A DNA stretch of 64,000 nt from Lunularia cruciata (lineage: Eukaryota; Streptophyta; Marchantiopsida; Lunulariales; Lunulariaceae). Below are positions 53,460 through 64,000 of the stretch, piece by piece. The notes beneath the pieces were generated by a model. The model saw only the letters and a program-made list of their open reading frames with translations. It searched no databases and was not told where the DNA came from. The position numbers were made by a program, and so were the translations under genes. Position 1 is the stretch's first letter, and each line of letters opens with the position of its first letter. The stretch is taken from NCBI GenBank assembly GCA_948567375.1, contig OX419758.1, forward strand, positions 59,525,001-59,589,000. The letters run 5' to 3'.

Positions 53460-56400
53460 TCAATGCATCTTCCATTCCTACATTAGTTACAGAGGATACT
53501 TGAGAGCCAAATATTGGACCCAAGCTTACAAGAGAAGAAAGATGGAAAGTTTGGAGGTTCTTGAGGAGTTATATGAGTTTTTTTGCCTTCAATATGAAGA
53601 ATTTGGGTGCTTTGGAAGGACCCAATAACTAGATTGAGCTAATTAATGATACACTAATTTTTCAACATCCCTATAGATGTAGTGACATGGAGAGATCATT
53701 GATTTAGAGCTAGAGTAAAGGCCTTTTTGAGGTTAATTTTGATGGAGATTTCACATGGAGAATATACTTCAACTATAGTGATGCCAACCAAGAAAGATAT
53801 ACATGGCAACTATACAAATTGGCAAATGTATAGAGATTATTGTCCTATCAACCAACAAACTAGGGCTGATTTGTATATCGTGCCTACACCAAAGGAGATC
53901 TTTGATATGATTGGGTATGCAAAGGTCTTTAGTACTTTGGATCTTCAAGCATGATAGCATCAGTTGCCAAACAAGGAGGAATACAAGCCCAAGATATCAT
54001 TTTTGGCTATTGATCCTCATATCAAAGATGTATTATATCAATGGAGGTTCTTATCATTTGGATTAAAGAACACTCCTACCAAGTTCTAAAGGATAATGGA
54101 CAAGATTCTAGTAGGATTGGAAGTGCAAATTCTTCCATGAGTAGGTTGAGTATTTGGGTCATGTTATCTACACTAGTAGACTTGGTGCTTAGCAAACCAA
54201 GGTGGAGGCTATTGCATGTATTTCTTGGCCTATGGATGTGAGTATAGTGTGAGAATTCCTTGGGTTGACAAAATTTAATCACCAATTATAATGTTTCGAG
54301 GATAATAGAGAAACACAAAAGAGAAAACACAAATTTTCACACTCAAATTTGGATGCCCCAAAGGAGCACCTTGGCTTTATTATATAGCAAAGTAGAGTGA
54401 CTCAATGGAAGCATAACCCTTGGATCAGCTACATGGATTTGTGACATGTCATTAATATCCACCCTCAGATTAGATGCATGCATGGGTGATATGTCGGATC
54501 TGGTCCTACCTAGTTGGTCAAAATAGTGTTGACCAAAGAGAATTTTTAGGGAATCCTCTTGTAAGAATCTCTAAATTGTATGGGTGAGATATTGTTAGAA
54601 AGCTCTTGATGAGACAAACCAAGGGGAAGGGAAGGCCAACCTTTTCTTTCTTAAGGGCAATCTACACATTTTTTAGGCCCAATTCATCCGTTTAGGCCCT
54701 TGAAATTACCTCTAAAGATTTTAGGCATATTTTGGTTTTTGCACCATTAGTAGAAGTACTCTTTTGGTGATACCTCTTTTTGATCTATTTAGTCCATCAT
54801 GTATAATATCCTTCTAAATGTTACCAAACCAAATTTCACCTCTAGATTATGTGTCTAGCTATTGGTTCTAAGGTTTTCAAATCTGTTTTGATTTCTGCCC
54901 TATTAGTAGAAATATTCTTTTGGTGACACCTCTATATGATCTATTTAGTCCATCATGTATAATATACTTCCAGATATTATCAAACCAAATTTCACTTCTA
55001 GATCATATGTTTAGCTATTGGTATTACACTAATATGTTAGAGAATTTAGTGTTATTGCCAAGGCTTTGACAAAGCTAACCAAACTTACCCAAAAGTGGTG
55101 TTGGAAAGATGAGTAGGAGAGAGCTTTTATAGAGCTCAAGGAGAAATTGAATCTTCTCCTATTCTCAAGAGACCAATCAAAGGATGACCATTCCAGGTTC
55201 ATATTGATTGTTATATGTTGGGGTTTGGAGTAGTGCTTACCCATTAGGATGATGAGTAGAAGAAGTTTGTTGTGGCTTGTGCTAGTCACTCCAACAATTT
55301 GGTAGAGATAAAGCATAATTCATTTGAGTGAGAGTGCTTGGAAAAAATGTGAACAATAGCAGATTTTTTATGTTACCTATTTGGTAACTTCTTCACTCTC
55401 ATCATTGATCATCAACCATTAAAGTGGTTGATGGAGTCTGACAAACTTTCAAGGAAGCTTGCATGATGGACTCTAATTTTATAGGAGTAGAATCTCACAA
55501 TTATTCAAGACCTATAGTGGTGGATCATGATGCATATGGGTTGCACAAAAATCTATGTCTTAGCCAATAGAATCAGACCGGAGCACATTTGCATGGTGAG
55601 ACAAATGAGGAGATGTGTCATGTTGGCACACATCTAACTTTCTATGTATTTTTTTTGAGGCTTTGATGGTATCTCTCAACATATACAAGAAGAGTTGTTG
55701 AAGTCATAGATCTAAAAGGTGGAGATATTGGTAAAGGTCAACAAGATATTCATGATGATGTTTGTGATGGATTATCTTTGCATTGGTGTTGGCACTAGTT
55801 AGTGCCAAGGAGAGATAGTGTCCTTCAACAAATAGATTGAAGCCAAGCGGTTTAGATTGAAGGGTAGACACCTTCTTTGTATATAGGAGGATGGTAGACT
55901 GCAAGCAATATCATTTCTATCTCAAAGACCTTAGTTTGTACATCATGCTCATGAGGACCTATGATATTTTGAAGTGAAGCATACATATAGGTTATTCTAG
56001 AGTCATTATTGTTGGCACAATATATGGATTGATGTACATTAGTTTGTTGCTAGATGTGTGTGTTTTGATCAAGTTAGGGCATCATTTAATGATCACATGC
56101 CATAGTTACACCTAGTACCTATCATGGGGTTAGGTTACCATTGGAGTTGGACTTTGTTGAACTTTTATAGTTGATTGTGAGACATCATCGGTATGTTTTG
56201 GTTATGGTGGAGCACTTCTCCAAGTGAATTAAGTTGGTGGCACTTCTTGATAAGTCTAGTGAAGGGACAACTTACTTGTTCTTGGATCAGATTCTTAATC
56301 ACTTTGATGTACCAACTAAATTTTTGATTAATCAATGTATAGTGTTCTTTGGAGAGTTTTAGGTTTTGTGTAACAAGGCCTAGATTTTCATTATACTACC

Positions 56401-56877
56401 TCCCAAGATCACTCTAAGGTAGATGGTTGAGTAGAGATAGTGGTGTAGATAGTGAAGAGAGGATTGCATATGTATGGTTTGTGGAGAGGTCACTCAAGAG
56501 ATTAGGATCTCTAATTATCTTGGTTGGCCATGGGTTATCAGTTTAGCCAGCAAGTCTCCTTAGCATCCATCTCTCTTTAATTCTACTCTATGAATGAGAT
56601 CTAGATTTATTTACCTATAGCTACTCATCATGATGCTAGTGTAGTTTAGACTTGGATGATCCATATGTATGGGTGAGCACAAGTTCTCAATGGACGGAGA
56701 CCTTTCTAAGAGTGATGTCAATACCTTTGAGAATTTAGCAATTGCTCAACATAGGGATACCTTATGCCACATTATTATTCAAGGAGGAGGTTATAGATTT
56801 TTGATCCATTGATTTCATCTAGGTGCTTATGTAAATCTATAGCAGACTGCCCCAACAACATTAGATGTGACTATAAG
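53460..56877 (+). pseudogene. Family M copy M4: pol, decayed, with a solo L LTR inside
   Basis: Reverse transcriptase begins near 53500. A deletion near 54120 removes the YIDD region. A solo L LTR (54287-55028) interrupts the start of RNase H. Integrase runs from about 55930 to 56640 and the sequence ends at about 56877 in the region reading QQTAPTTLD, before the PHD finger. There, minus-strand M5 gag begins abruptly. Stops are very frequent. Confidence 0.82.
54287..55028 (-). repeat. Solo family L LTR in M4
   Basis: This 742-bp LTR in reverse orientation is flanked by CCAAT and CTAAT, a 5-bp target duplication with one change. No internal element sequence is present, so it is a solo LTR left by recombination. 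Confidence 0.85.
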
Positions 56878-59405
56878 CCATGAAGAGTGTGAATAAAGTC
56901 ATGTTTTGCATTTGTTGTAGATCACACCAACTATCAAACTCTTGGATAGTCATCCAACTCAATGGTATCCACTATACTAGTAGCGCATGAGGCCTTTGGA
57001 AGGCCAATAAATCTCATCCATATCCCACAACAATAGTGTGCATATACCAAGTGCACTTTCAACTGAATCAACTCCCATGTCAAACTCTAAATTGGAATTA
57101 ATCTCCTCCCTTATTGGCACTTGAGATATGGGTTGATATCAAGTGCCACTCCTTGTAAACCCATCACGTATTATAACAAAATCTCCTCTAGAATCCTTGG
57201 AGAACTCCATCATGATAATGAACTCTAAACTACATTTGCCACCACCAAGTGCTAACACCAAGAACGCCCACTAATGTGACTCTAACTATGACATCTACAT
57301 TAGGGGAAATGCCAACTTATAACTTGCCATCATAAAACACTCTCTCACAATTTGTAAGCAATCACTTCTTATTTCACCCAAGAGAAATATATGTAGTATG
57401 ATTGGTCATCACTCCAGCCTCACTACCAAAAGCACACTAGAGTACCAACACTCTAAATATCATGGCACCTCACACAAACAAGAAGCACAAACAAGAAGTA
57501 GAGAATGGAAGGGGTCAAATCACAAGAAATCAAAACTAGATTGACTCTATCACCATTTGGCATTTGACATAATGGGAGTGTTTATCTTCTCTTATGCTAC
57601 CAAGATCAAGTTGCATCTCTTAGCCAAAGCTACATGAGTTTATGCATTAGGCTACTAGTCATTAAGACAACAAGTGAGGGTGGACCAGTTGGCTAGGGCA
57701 CCAATTTAAGAACTAAAATTAAGGGTTCAATCTTATTGTGCACAATCTTGAAGGGTGGGTAGATTTTGCCAAACAACTATCAAAAACTCAACTAAATTGG
57801 CTACCTTCATGCAAGCAAGTTGGCATTTCATAGCCTCTAAATGCCAAAATTCAGCCAAGTGAGGTTTTTCTTCTTGTCAATTTGAACCTTCACCAATCTG
57901 GCTAACTGTAAGACTCTGAGGACAAGAGAAGAGAGAAAACACAGATTGCACACTCAAACAATCGATGCCCCAAGGGAGCACCTTCTCTTTATTATATAGA
58001 CAAAGAGGATCTCCGCCAAGGAAGCTCCACCATAGGATTAGGGACACAGATAGGTGACATGTCAGAAAGCTCCACCCTTGGATTAATTACTTGGATGGGT
58101 GACATGTCTGGTCTAGGTCCTATCTGGTTGGTCAAACAAGCTTTGACCGGAGGGAATCTTTTAGGGAATCTTCCTGTAAGAATCTCAAAATCACATGAGT
58201 AAGGTACCGTTGGAAAGCTCTCGATGAGACAAAGCAAGGGGGAGGGAATGCCTACCTTTCCTCCATTGGGGGGGAGAACTTTCACATTTTTTAGGCCTAA
58301 TTCATCCGTTTAGGCCTTCAAAATTACCTTCAAAGATTTTAGGCATATTTTGGTTCCTACTCTATTAGTAGAAGTCCCCTTTTGGTGATACCTCTTGCTG
58401 ATCTGTTTAGTCCATCATGTGTAACATCCTTCCAGATGTTACCAAACCAATTGTCACCATCAAATCATATGTCTAGCTATTGGTTCTAAGGTTCTCAAGT
58501 CTATTTTGGTTTCTACCCTATTAGTAGAAGTACTCTTTTGGTGATACTTCTATCTTATCTATTTTGACCATCATGTATAACATCATTCTAGATGTTACCA
58601 AACCAAATTTCACATCTAGATCATATGGCTAGCTCTTGGTATTACACTAACTTCTGCCAAATTTGACACACTTCCAAATTTGGCAGACCTCTGCCAACTT
58701 GACCTTTGAACTTGGCTGACCTCCACCAACTCAAACCTCCAATATGATGGAGCTCCAAGTCTTCTATCAATGTAGAAAACCTATGCTTTGAAGCCTCTAA
58801 ACACAAAAATTCAACCAAGTGAGGTTTTTCTTCTTGCCAATTTGAACCTTCACCAATCTGACTAACCTCCACCAAATTTGACACACTTCCAAATTTGGTA
58901 GACCTCCACCAACTTGACCTCTTAACTTGGACGACCTCCACCAATTGAAACCTCCAAAACGATGGATCTCCAAGTCTTTTGCCAATTTAGAAAACCCTTA
59001 AATCTACCAAAATTTAGCCAATTTTCTCCTTAACTTTGCCAAAAGGGATGGGTTTTTCCAAATCCCTAATTTGAGAGGGTATATATTTCACCATCTGCCT
59101 CTAATTTTCTTTTCAAGTCAATTTGCAATACTAGGGCCTCCAATTTCACTTTCTTGTACTCAAATTGAACATCCATTGACTCAAAATTGACTTAATTCTC
59201 AAGAAATTAGCTAGTGCTTCTGCACACTGTGTACCCCATTATCAAATCTACAAAAACTCAAGCAAGGTTTCCACCCATGATCCACACAATGGAAGGAGAA
59301 TTTTGAGCAACCACAATTGTAGATACAAACAATCCCACCAAGCTTGGAGATACTACCAAGACACTCAATTTTTGCACCCATTTACCCATTAACTCTCACT
59401 CCTTT
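56878..59405 (-). pseudogene. Family M copy M5: start of gag and leader, decayed, with a solo L LTR inside
   Basis: On the minus strand it parallels M3 from gag residue ~145 back through the leader (22960 upward). The gag start region is at about 56880-57230, the leader follows to 57906, then the L LTR, then more leader to 59405. A block of ~75 bp at 57834-57906 is repeated with changes at 58794-58870, so the leader is internally duplicated. C2 is inserted at 59406. Confidence 0.75.
57907..58646 (-). repeat. Solo family L LTR in M5
   Basis: This 740-bp LTR (minus orientation, TGTAATACCA to GTCTTACA) has a perfect 5-bp target duplication CTAAC at 57902-57906 and 58647-58651. It is the best-preserved L LTR in the window. 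Confidence 0.9.
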
Positions 59406-59816
59406 TGTAACAATATGGAGTTTAGCGACATAATTAGTAAGGCTAATGAAGTAGAGAATAAGCCAAATTAGCCTAGAATATTCCAAAAGCATCTAGGAAG
59501 CTTCTTGGGAAGCCTCCTGACTAGCTAACTTGCGCTCCAAGCAGGTAGCTTCTAGAAGCTTCTAACTAGCTTAGCTTGCACGCCAAGTAGGCGGCTTCTA
59601 GAAGGAAGCTTCTTGAGAAGCTTCCTAGTTAACTTGGCTTGCACTCTAAGAAAGTGGCTCAAGGAAGCTTCTTGAGAAGCTTCTCAAGGGCCTTGTATGC
59701 TACCTATAAATACCAAAGCCGAAGCTCATGCTAGACATTCGGAGTTTTCCCTCATTCAAGTGTCCCAATGTGAGTTTCCATTACCCTATTTCTCTCCTTG
59801 GATTTGGTCTTTTACA
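59406..59816 (+). repeat. Family C 5' LTR of C2 with heat-shock-element cluster
   Basis: This 411-bp LTR has a perfect three-module heat-shock element (TTCtaGAAgcTTC) at 59550-59562, further GAAnnTTC modules to about 59690, and a TATA box (ctataaatac) at about 59703-59712. Confidence 0.87.
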
Positions 59817-59817
59817 T

Positions 59818-59834
59818 TGGTATCAGAGCAAGAA
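59818..59834 (+). other. Primer binding site of C2 (initiator-Met tRNA)
   Basis: tggtatcagagcaagaa begins two bases after the LTR. The first 12 bases are the standard complement of the plant initiator-Met tRNA end. Confidence 0.88.
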
Positions 59835-59839
59835 TATGA

Positions 59840-60985
59840 TGGATTTATGGACCACCAAATCCACTTCCACCAAACCATTGGGATTTTTGCGTCCAAATAT
59901 TACCCAAGCATTGTTTCACACAATTCATCACCTCGTACTTTGGACAAGATTTTTTGCATATGATCACCACATCTAAGGAACCCTTGGTGCTTCCGGTTAT
60001 AACTTATGGAGAACAATGGACGTGTTGTTTCTATGTGTTAATAAATTAGATAGATTGGGAGTGGTGTGATAGAGTAGCAACCATGGTGGCAATACCCGAT
60101 GTTATCCTTGCTATGCAATAACAAATCGAGCACCTTACTCGATTGTTGGATGAACAAGATCTTCGACGACAAGAGCAAGTGGAGAGAGTACCAATTCAAG
60201 AAGGAGAAGATCAGATCAGATTCCCTAAACCTAAGGTATTTGAAGGCAAGAATCTTCCGGGTCCAATGGAGAATTTTGTGTTTGATTGTGAATGTTATTT
60301 TGAAGCTACCAGTCTACAAGATGAGCAAAAACAAATTCTCTTGGCTTCTAGCCAATTGGATGGAGTAGCAAAGCTATGGTGGAGATTCCGAGTAGAGCAA
60401 GCTGAACGACAAATTGTTGCACCAATCTTGACATGGGCAGAATTCAAGAGTGCAATAATTAGTCGGTTCCAAGCTATAAATGCCACACGAGATGCACAAG
60501 ATAAGTTGGCAGAGTTGAAACAAATTGGCTCTATAAGAAGCTACATCATGCAGTTCCAAAACACCATCATGCAAATTCCAGATATATTAGAAGGTGAAGC
60601 TCTAGATTGATTTGCGAGGGGCTTGAAGGTAAGAATCAAATTAGAGGTAACCATGCAAGAGCCACAACACTTGGAGGAAGCTATTTGGTACCAAATGTTT
60701 TGATTCATTGGTGGCAACAACTTGGTCTTGCCTCGACCTCCACAAAGCCTACCAATACACTACACACAAGTGGAGGAGCCAGCACCAATGGAGATTGATG
60801 CCATTCAACGAAGACCACTTAGCACGGTAGATAGAAAGAGACTGCGACAAAATAGTGGTTGTTTTTATTGTCACCAATTGAGGCATTGCATTGTTGAATG
60901 TCCACTCAAGAATGGACGACCTCGACAAGTTGCCCAGGTGGAGGTTGTGGAGCGGAATGATCAGGGAAACAAGGAATCCCAATAG
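59840..60985 (+). pseudogene. Family C gag of C2, lightly decayed
   Basis: The largest open piece (about 60143-60610) carries the gag core (RFPKPKVFE, FVFDCECYFEA, AKLWWRFR, ISRFQAINA). A TGA near 60608 and a frame change near 60690 break it before the zinc knuckle, CFYCHQLRHCIVEC at about 60862-60903. The Gly-His of the usual GH pair is Arg-His here. Confidence 0.82.
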
Positions 60986-61039
60986 GAGATTTTGAGCCGC
61001 CTACTAGGAGCTTGATTAGTTCCAATGGGATTGAAGGCT

Positions 61040-61404
61040 TGACCTATGCAAGTTTGCTTCACTTGCAAGGTACAATATCTAATCGGGGTTGTAGGATTTT
61101 GGTTGATTCTGGAAGTTCAGAGAATTGCATGTCTATGCAAGTAGCAAAGGAATAGGGTTTCCTATCAAGCCAGTGATTGGAAGTACTTTGATGATGACGG
61201 ATGGTAGAAAGGGTTCTGCATTCCGCACCTTGCATCCTATTACTTTCAAGATTGGGAAGGAGTATTTGGAGTGTATAAGGTTTGTAGTGGCAACTCTACA
61301 CTATGATATCATTCTAGGTCTACCTTGGCTTGAACATCATAAGGTTCAATTTGATTGGACCCGACGCCAAATTCAAGTACAACACCAAGGTAAGAATTTT
61401 TGAT
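61040..61404 (+). pseudogene. Family C protease of C2
   Basis: The aspartic protease motif LVDSGSSENCMS is near 61100-61135 and the second conserved region IILGLPWLEHH near 61309-61341. The catalytic D-S-G is intact, but a stop at about 61153 separates the first motif from the rest. Confidence 0.8.
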
Positions 61405-61440
61405 TAGGTTGTTTGGCACCTCTGAGTAAGACACCTAAGG

Positions 61441-61620
61441 ATAGGCAGTCCCAAGATGGGAAGTTTGTCGAGAAGGTCGCCATAGAGAAAACATGGAAAG
61501 GAGATGAGTCCCAAGATGGGAAGTTTGCCAAGAAAGCAACCAGGGAGCAAGCTTGGAAGAGAGATGAATCCCTAGAAGGGAAGTTTGTTAGTAAAGCAAC
61601 CATATAGCAAGCTTTGGAGG
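61441..61620 (+). repeat. Three 60-bp tandem units in the protease/reverse transcriptase linker of C2
   Basis: Units start at 61441, 61501 and 61561 with an exact 60-bp period. Each encodes a variant of SQDGKFVEKVAIEKTWK, a charged 20-residue repeat. C1 lacks this region because of the deletion at the M2 insertion. Confidence 0.85.
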
Positions 61621-61673
61621 AAGATAAGTCTGTATTTGTGGTGTGAATCAAGCCGATTGTAGAAGAACAATCT

Positions 61674-62510
61674 ATGGAAGGCCAATATCCTCATCAAGCA
61701 ATGGTTGATTGGATAATTAAGGAGTTTGCAGGCGTGTTTCCATATGATTTGCCAAAGGGATTACCCTCTAATCGAGGTATGCCCTTCAAGATCAAGTTAT
61801 TGCCAAGGAGTACTCCAATGAGTAGACCAATCTATCGGCTCTCACCAAAGGAGTTGGAGGAGTTGCAAACAACACTTATAGAGTTGTTGGAGAAGGACTT
61901 CATATGACATAGTACCTCTCCTTGGAGAGCACCGGTACTATTTTTTCCAAGAAGGATGGAGGACTTTGTTTTTGTATTGATTATTGTAGGCTCAATAAGC
62001 AAACAGTGAAAAATGCATATCCCTTGCCTTGGATCGATGACTTGCTTGATCAACTAAGTGGAGCATGCTACTTTTCCAAGTTGGATCTTCATAACGGCTA
62101 TTGGCCAATTCCTATTGATAGAGAGGATGTGCAAAAGATTGCCTTTTGCACAAGGTATGAGCATTTTGAGTGGAGAGTTCTACCTTTCGGACTCACTAAT
62201 GCTCCAGCAATCTTCATGGATCAGATGCATCGGGTGTTGGACTGACTATTGGATCAGTCTGTGGTGGTGTTCTTGGATGATATCTTAATCTATAGCAAGA
62301 CAAAGGTAGAACACATGAATCATGTGCAAGAAGTCCTAAGACGACTACAACTATGGAAATTTTACTACAAGAAGTCAAAGTGTGCCTTTTGGCAGAAGGA
62401 GGTTACCTTCTTGGAGCATAAGATCTCATCAGAGGGGATCAAGATGGAAGAAGAGAAGATCAAGGCATTACTAATTGGCCTACCCCAAAGGATGCTACAA
62501 AAGTACGTGC
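61674..62510 (+). pseudogene. Family C reverse transcriptase of C2, left part
   Basis: It runs from the linker (VDWIIKEFAGVFPYDLPKGL) through SPKELEELQTTL and [13 protein letters not shown] to FLDDILIYSKTK near 62270-62305. A TGA near 61905, a frame break near 61945 and another stop near 62243 are present. The frame is then cut at 62510 by the solo G LTR. Confidence 0.83.
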
Positions 62511-63200
62511 TGTAACACCCATTTGTGCATGTGTGTGGTATTGTGATATTTAGCTTGGTATTACAAGTACTTAAGAGATATTATTTATAGAGATGAAGGA
62601 TGGTTCTATATTAGTCATGGTTAGCTAAAGTTAGTCATAGCTAAGATAGAGGGGAATTTACTTTAGAGGAAGTAGAAAAGATGAGCACCACTATTTTGGA
62701 TTTTAGTGTGTTGACTTGGTATTATTCCTAGGTATTTGGCTTTGAGGAAAGAGTTGAGAACTCTTGGGCCCGCAAGCCTTTTTGTTTTGGATTCTTCTTT
62801 AGTCCAAGGATAGCCCATGTGAAGGAATCCTTGACTTAGTGGTTGGGTCAAGATAAGACCACATGCTTAGGGGAATATGCTCATGTGAATGGATATTCCA
62901 TTCTACTTTTTGACTTTACTTGACTTTTAGTCTAGTAACTTGAGTTACTACGGTAATTAGTAACTTTGGTACGTAACTATTTCACAAGTATATAAACAAG
63001 GGGTGAGGAGGTACTCATCATCCTTTCATTTGCAACTATCTCTCTCTCATTGAGTTCTCTAGTGAGCAATGTCTTGAGTCTTGGAGTGTTAGCCTTGGAG
63101 GAGTATGATGGAGTTGGGGTTCCTTGCCTTCTTAGTCCATGGTGCGCTACCATAATAGCCATCAGAGGTTCATCCTGAGTGAGAGACAGGCCGGCTCACA
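62511..63200 (-). repeat. Solo family G LTR in C2
   Basis: This is a 690-bp G LTR. It is lettered like the G1 LTR on the plus strand, so its transcriptional sense is plus; strand here is nominal. Flanks GTGC and GGGC fit a 4-bp target duplication with one change. It differs from the G1 LTR by several substitutions and small indels. Confidence 0.83.
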
Positions 63201-64000
63201 GGGCTTCCAATGGATTGGCCAGCTTTTACTGACGGTTCATCCACTATTATGCTAATGTGGTTGCACCATTGACTGACCTCTTAGGAAAGAACTCAAACTT
63301 CCAGTGGACCACCAAGCATGAAGAAGCATTCCAGAAGTTAAAGCATATGGTGTCTTCAAGACCCATTCTTCAACCATATGATCCTCAACTACCTTGTGTG
63401 GTTGATTTTGATGCTTCTAACTTTGCAATTGGAGTTGTGTTGTAATAGGAATTCCCAAATGGACTACATCCCATTGCCTTTGTGTCTCGCCGACTAAATA
63501 CAGCTGAAAGAAATTACTCTGCTCGAGATTGAGAACAACTTGCAATGGTATATGCCACCAAGGTATGGAGGTATTATCTCTTGGGGAAACAAGTGATCAT
63601 GCAAACTGATCACAAGCCATTGTTGCAGACCCTACACTTGGAGCACATGAAGAGTCAACATCATTGATGGGAAGAGCAACTCCAATTTTTTGACATCAAA
63701 CTTGAGTACAAACTAGTTTGGTTCCACGTCATCCTTGATGCTCTATCATGATAGCCCGATTTGAAAGCTCTTCCTCTCATCACGGTGGCAATTACAACGG
63801 TGTCAATTGACCCCAAGGTCCATAACAAGTTTTGATCAGGTCTACAACAAGATCTCTTCTTCCAAATAGTACATGGTATTTTGACAGCATGCAACAAGGA
63901 GTACAACACCTTCTCCTTCAAGGAAGGCCTTCTATTCCATGCGGACCAGATCTATGTTCCAGCCAAAGGTGATCTTTGACTTGTGCGCCTTCAAGAAGCC
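63201..64000 (+). pseudogene. Family C pol of C2, RNase H into integrase
   Basis: It resumes after the LTR with the end of reverse transcriptase and RNase H (LTDLLGKN, FQWTTKHEEAFQKLKHM, VDFDASNFAIG near 63400). TAA at 63443-63445 and further stops near 63530 and 63666 break the frame. It leaves the window in the linker before the integrase zinc region. Confidence 0.8.

Larger units (their letters stand above)
59406..64000 (+). mobile_element. Family C element C2, 5' part, continues past the window
   Basis: It has a 5' LTR, a perfect initiator-Met primer site, gag, protease, reverse transcriptase and RNase H. It is interrupted by a solo G LTR and still inside RNase H/integrase at the window end. 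It is better preserved than C1, although stops are present. Confidence 0.88.

Noticed and set aside
56870-56885. Abrupt switch from plus-strand M4 pol to minus-strand M5 gag, considered as a deliberate inverted structure
   Set aside because: The two sides are different parts of the element and do not form an inverted repeat; a chance rearrangement or deletion explains it.
1-64000. CRISPR arrays, bacterial operons, rRNA or tRNA genes
   Set aside because: No regularly spaced repeats with unique spacers, no operon-like gene strings with ribosome binding sites, and no tRNA- or rRNA-like sequence was recognised.

Overview
The window looks like nuclear DNA of a green plant (streptophyte) with a transposon-rich genome. 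One intron-containing gene for a plastid-type RNA pseudouridine synthase, plus a fragment of a plant-type Dicer-like helicase, sit between blocks of Ty3/gypsy LTR retrotransposons inserted inside one another. The species cannot be fixed from sequence alone. The short introns and the unusual retrotransposons suggest a non-flowering lineage such as a charophyte alga, bryophyte or fern, but that is inference.

Four retrotransposon families were recognised by comparing copies within the window; the names are mine. Family M encodes gag, protease and a DNMT3-like cytosine methyltransferase, then an in-frame UAG, then reverse transcriptase, RNase H, integrase and a C-terminal PHD finger. Family G has 686-bp LTRs, a large single polyprotein and an extra zinc-knuckle ORF. 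Family C is a chromodomain (chromovirus-type) element with ~410-bp LTRs carrying perfect heat-shock elements. Family L is another chromodomain element with ~740-bp LTRs.

Layout. 1-2005: 3' end of an L element. 2006-3047 and 28978-34137: an old M copy (M1), split by C1. 3048-28977: element C1. C1 is itself split by a truncated M copy (M2: 4856-7922 and 25029-25874). M2 is split by the best M copy (M3: 7923-25028, minus strand), and M3's gag/protease junction is split by a very young G element (G1: 14090-21904). This is five levels of nesting. 34138-40605: a decayed G copy (G2, minus strand). 40606-42918: an L-type remnant with LTRs and gag but no pol. 42919-43110: Dicer-like helicase fragment. 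44043-49162: a nine-exon pseudouridine synthase gene on the minus strand. 49924-50148: a 46-bp minisatellite. 51171-56877: decayed M copy M4 with a solo L LTR inside. 56878-59405: minus-strand M remnant M5, also holding a solo L LTR. 59406-64000: element C2, interrupted by a solo G LTR and running off the window.

The most interesting content is family M. One element carries a candidate writer of DNA methylation (the methyltransferase) and a candidate reader of histone marks (the PHD finger attached to the integrase). The two halves of its coding region are separated by a UAG whose downstream context matches the tobamovirus-type readthrough signal. M3's open frames are intact apart from the G1 insertion, whose excision in silico restores the frame exactly. 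M1 and M4 are decayed relatives that keep recognisable methyltransferase motifs, so the domain belongs to the family and is not a chance fusion in one copy.
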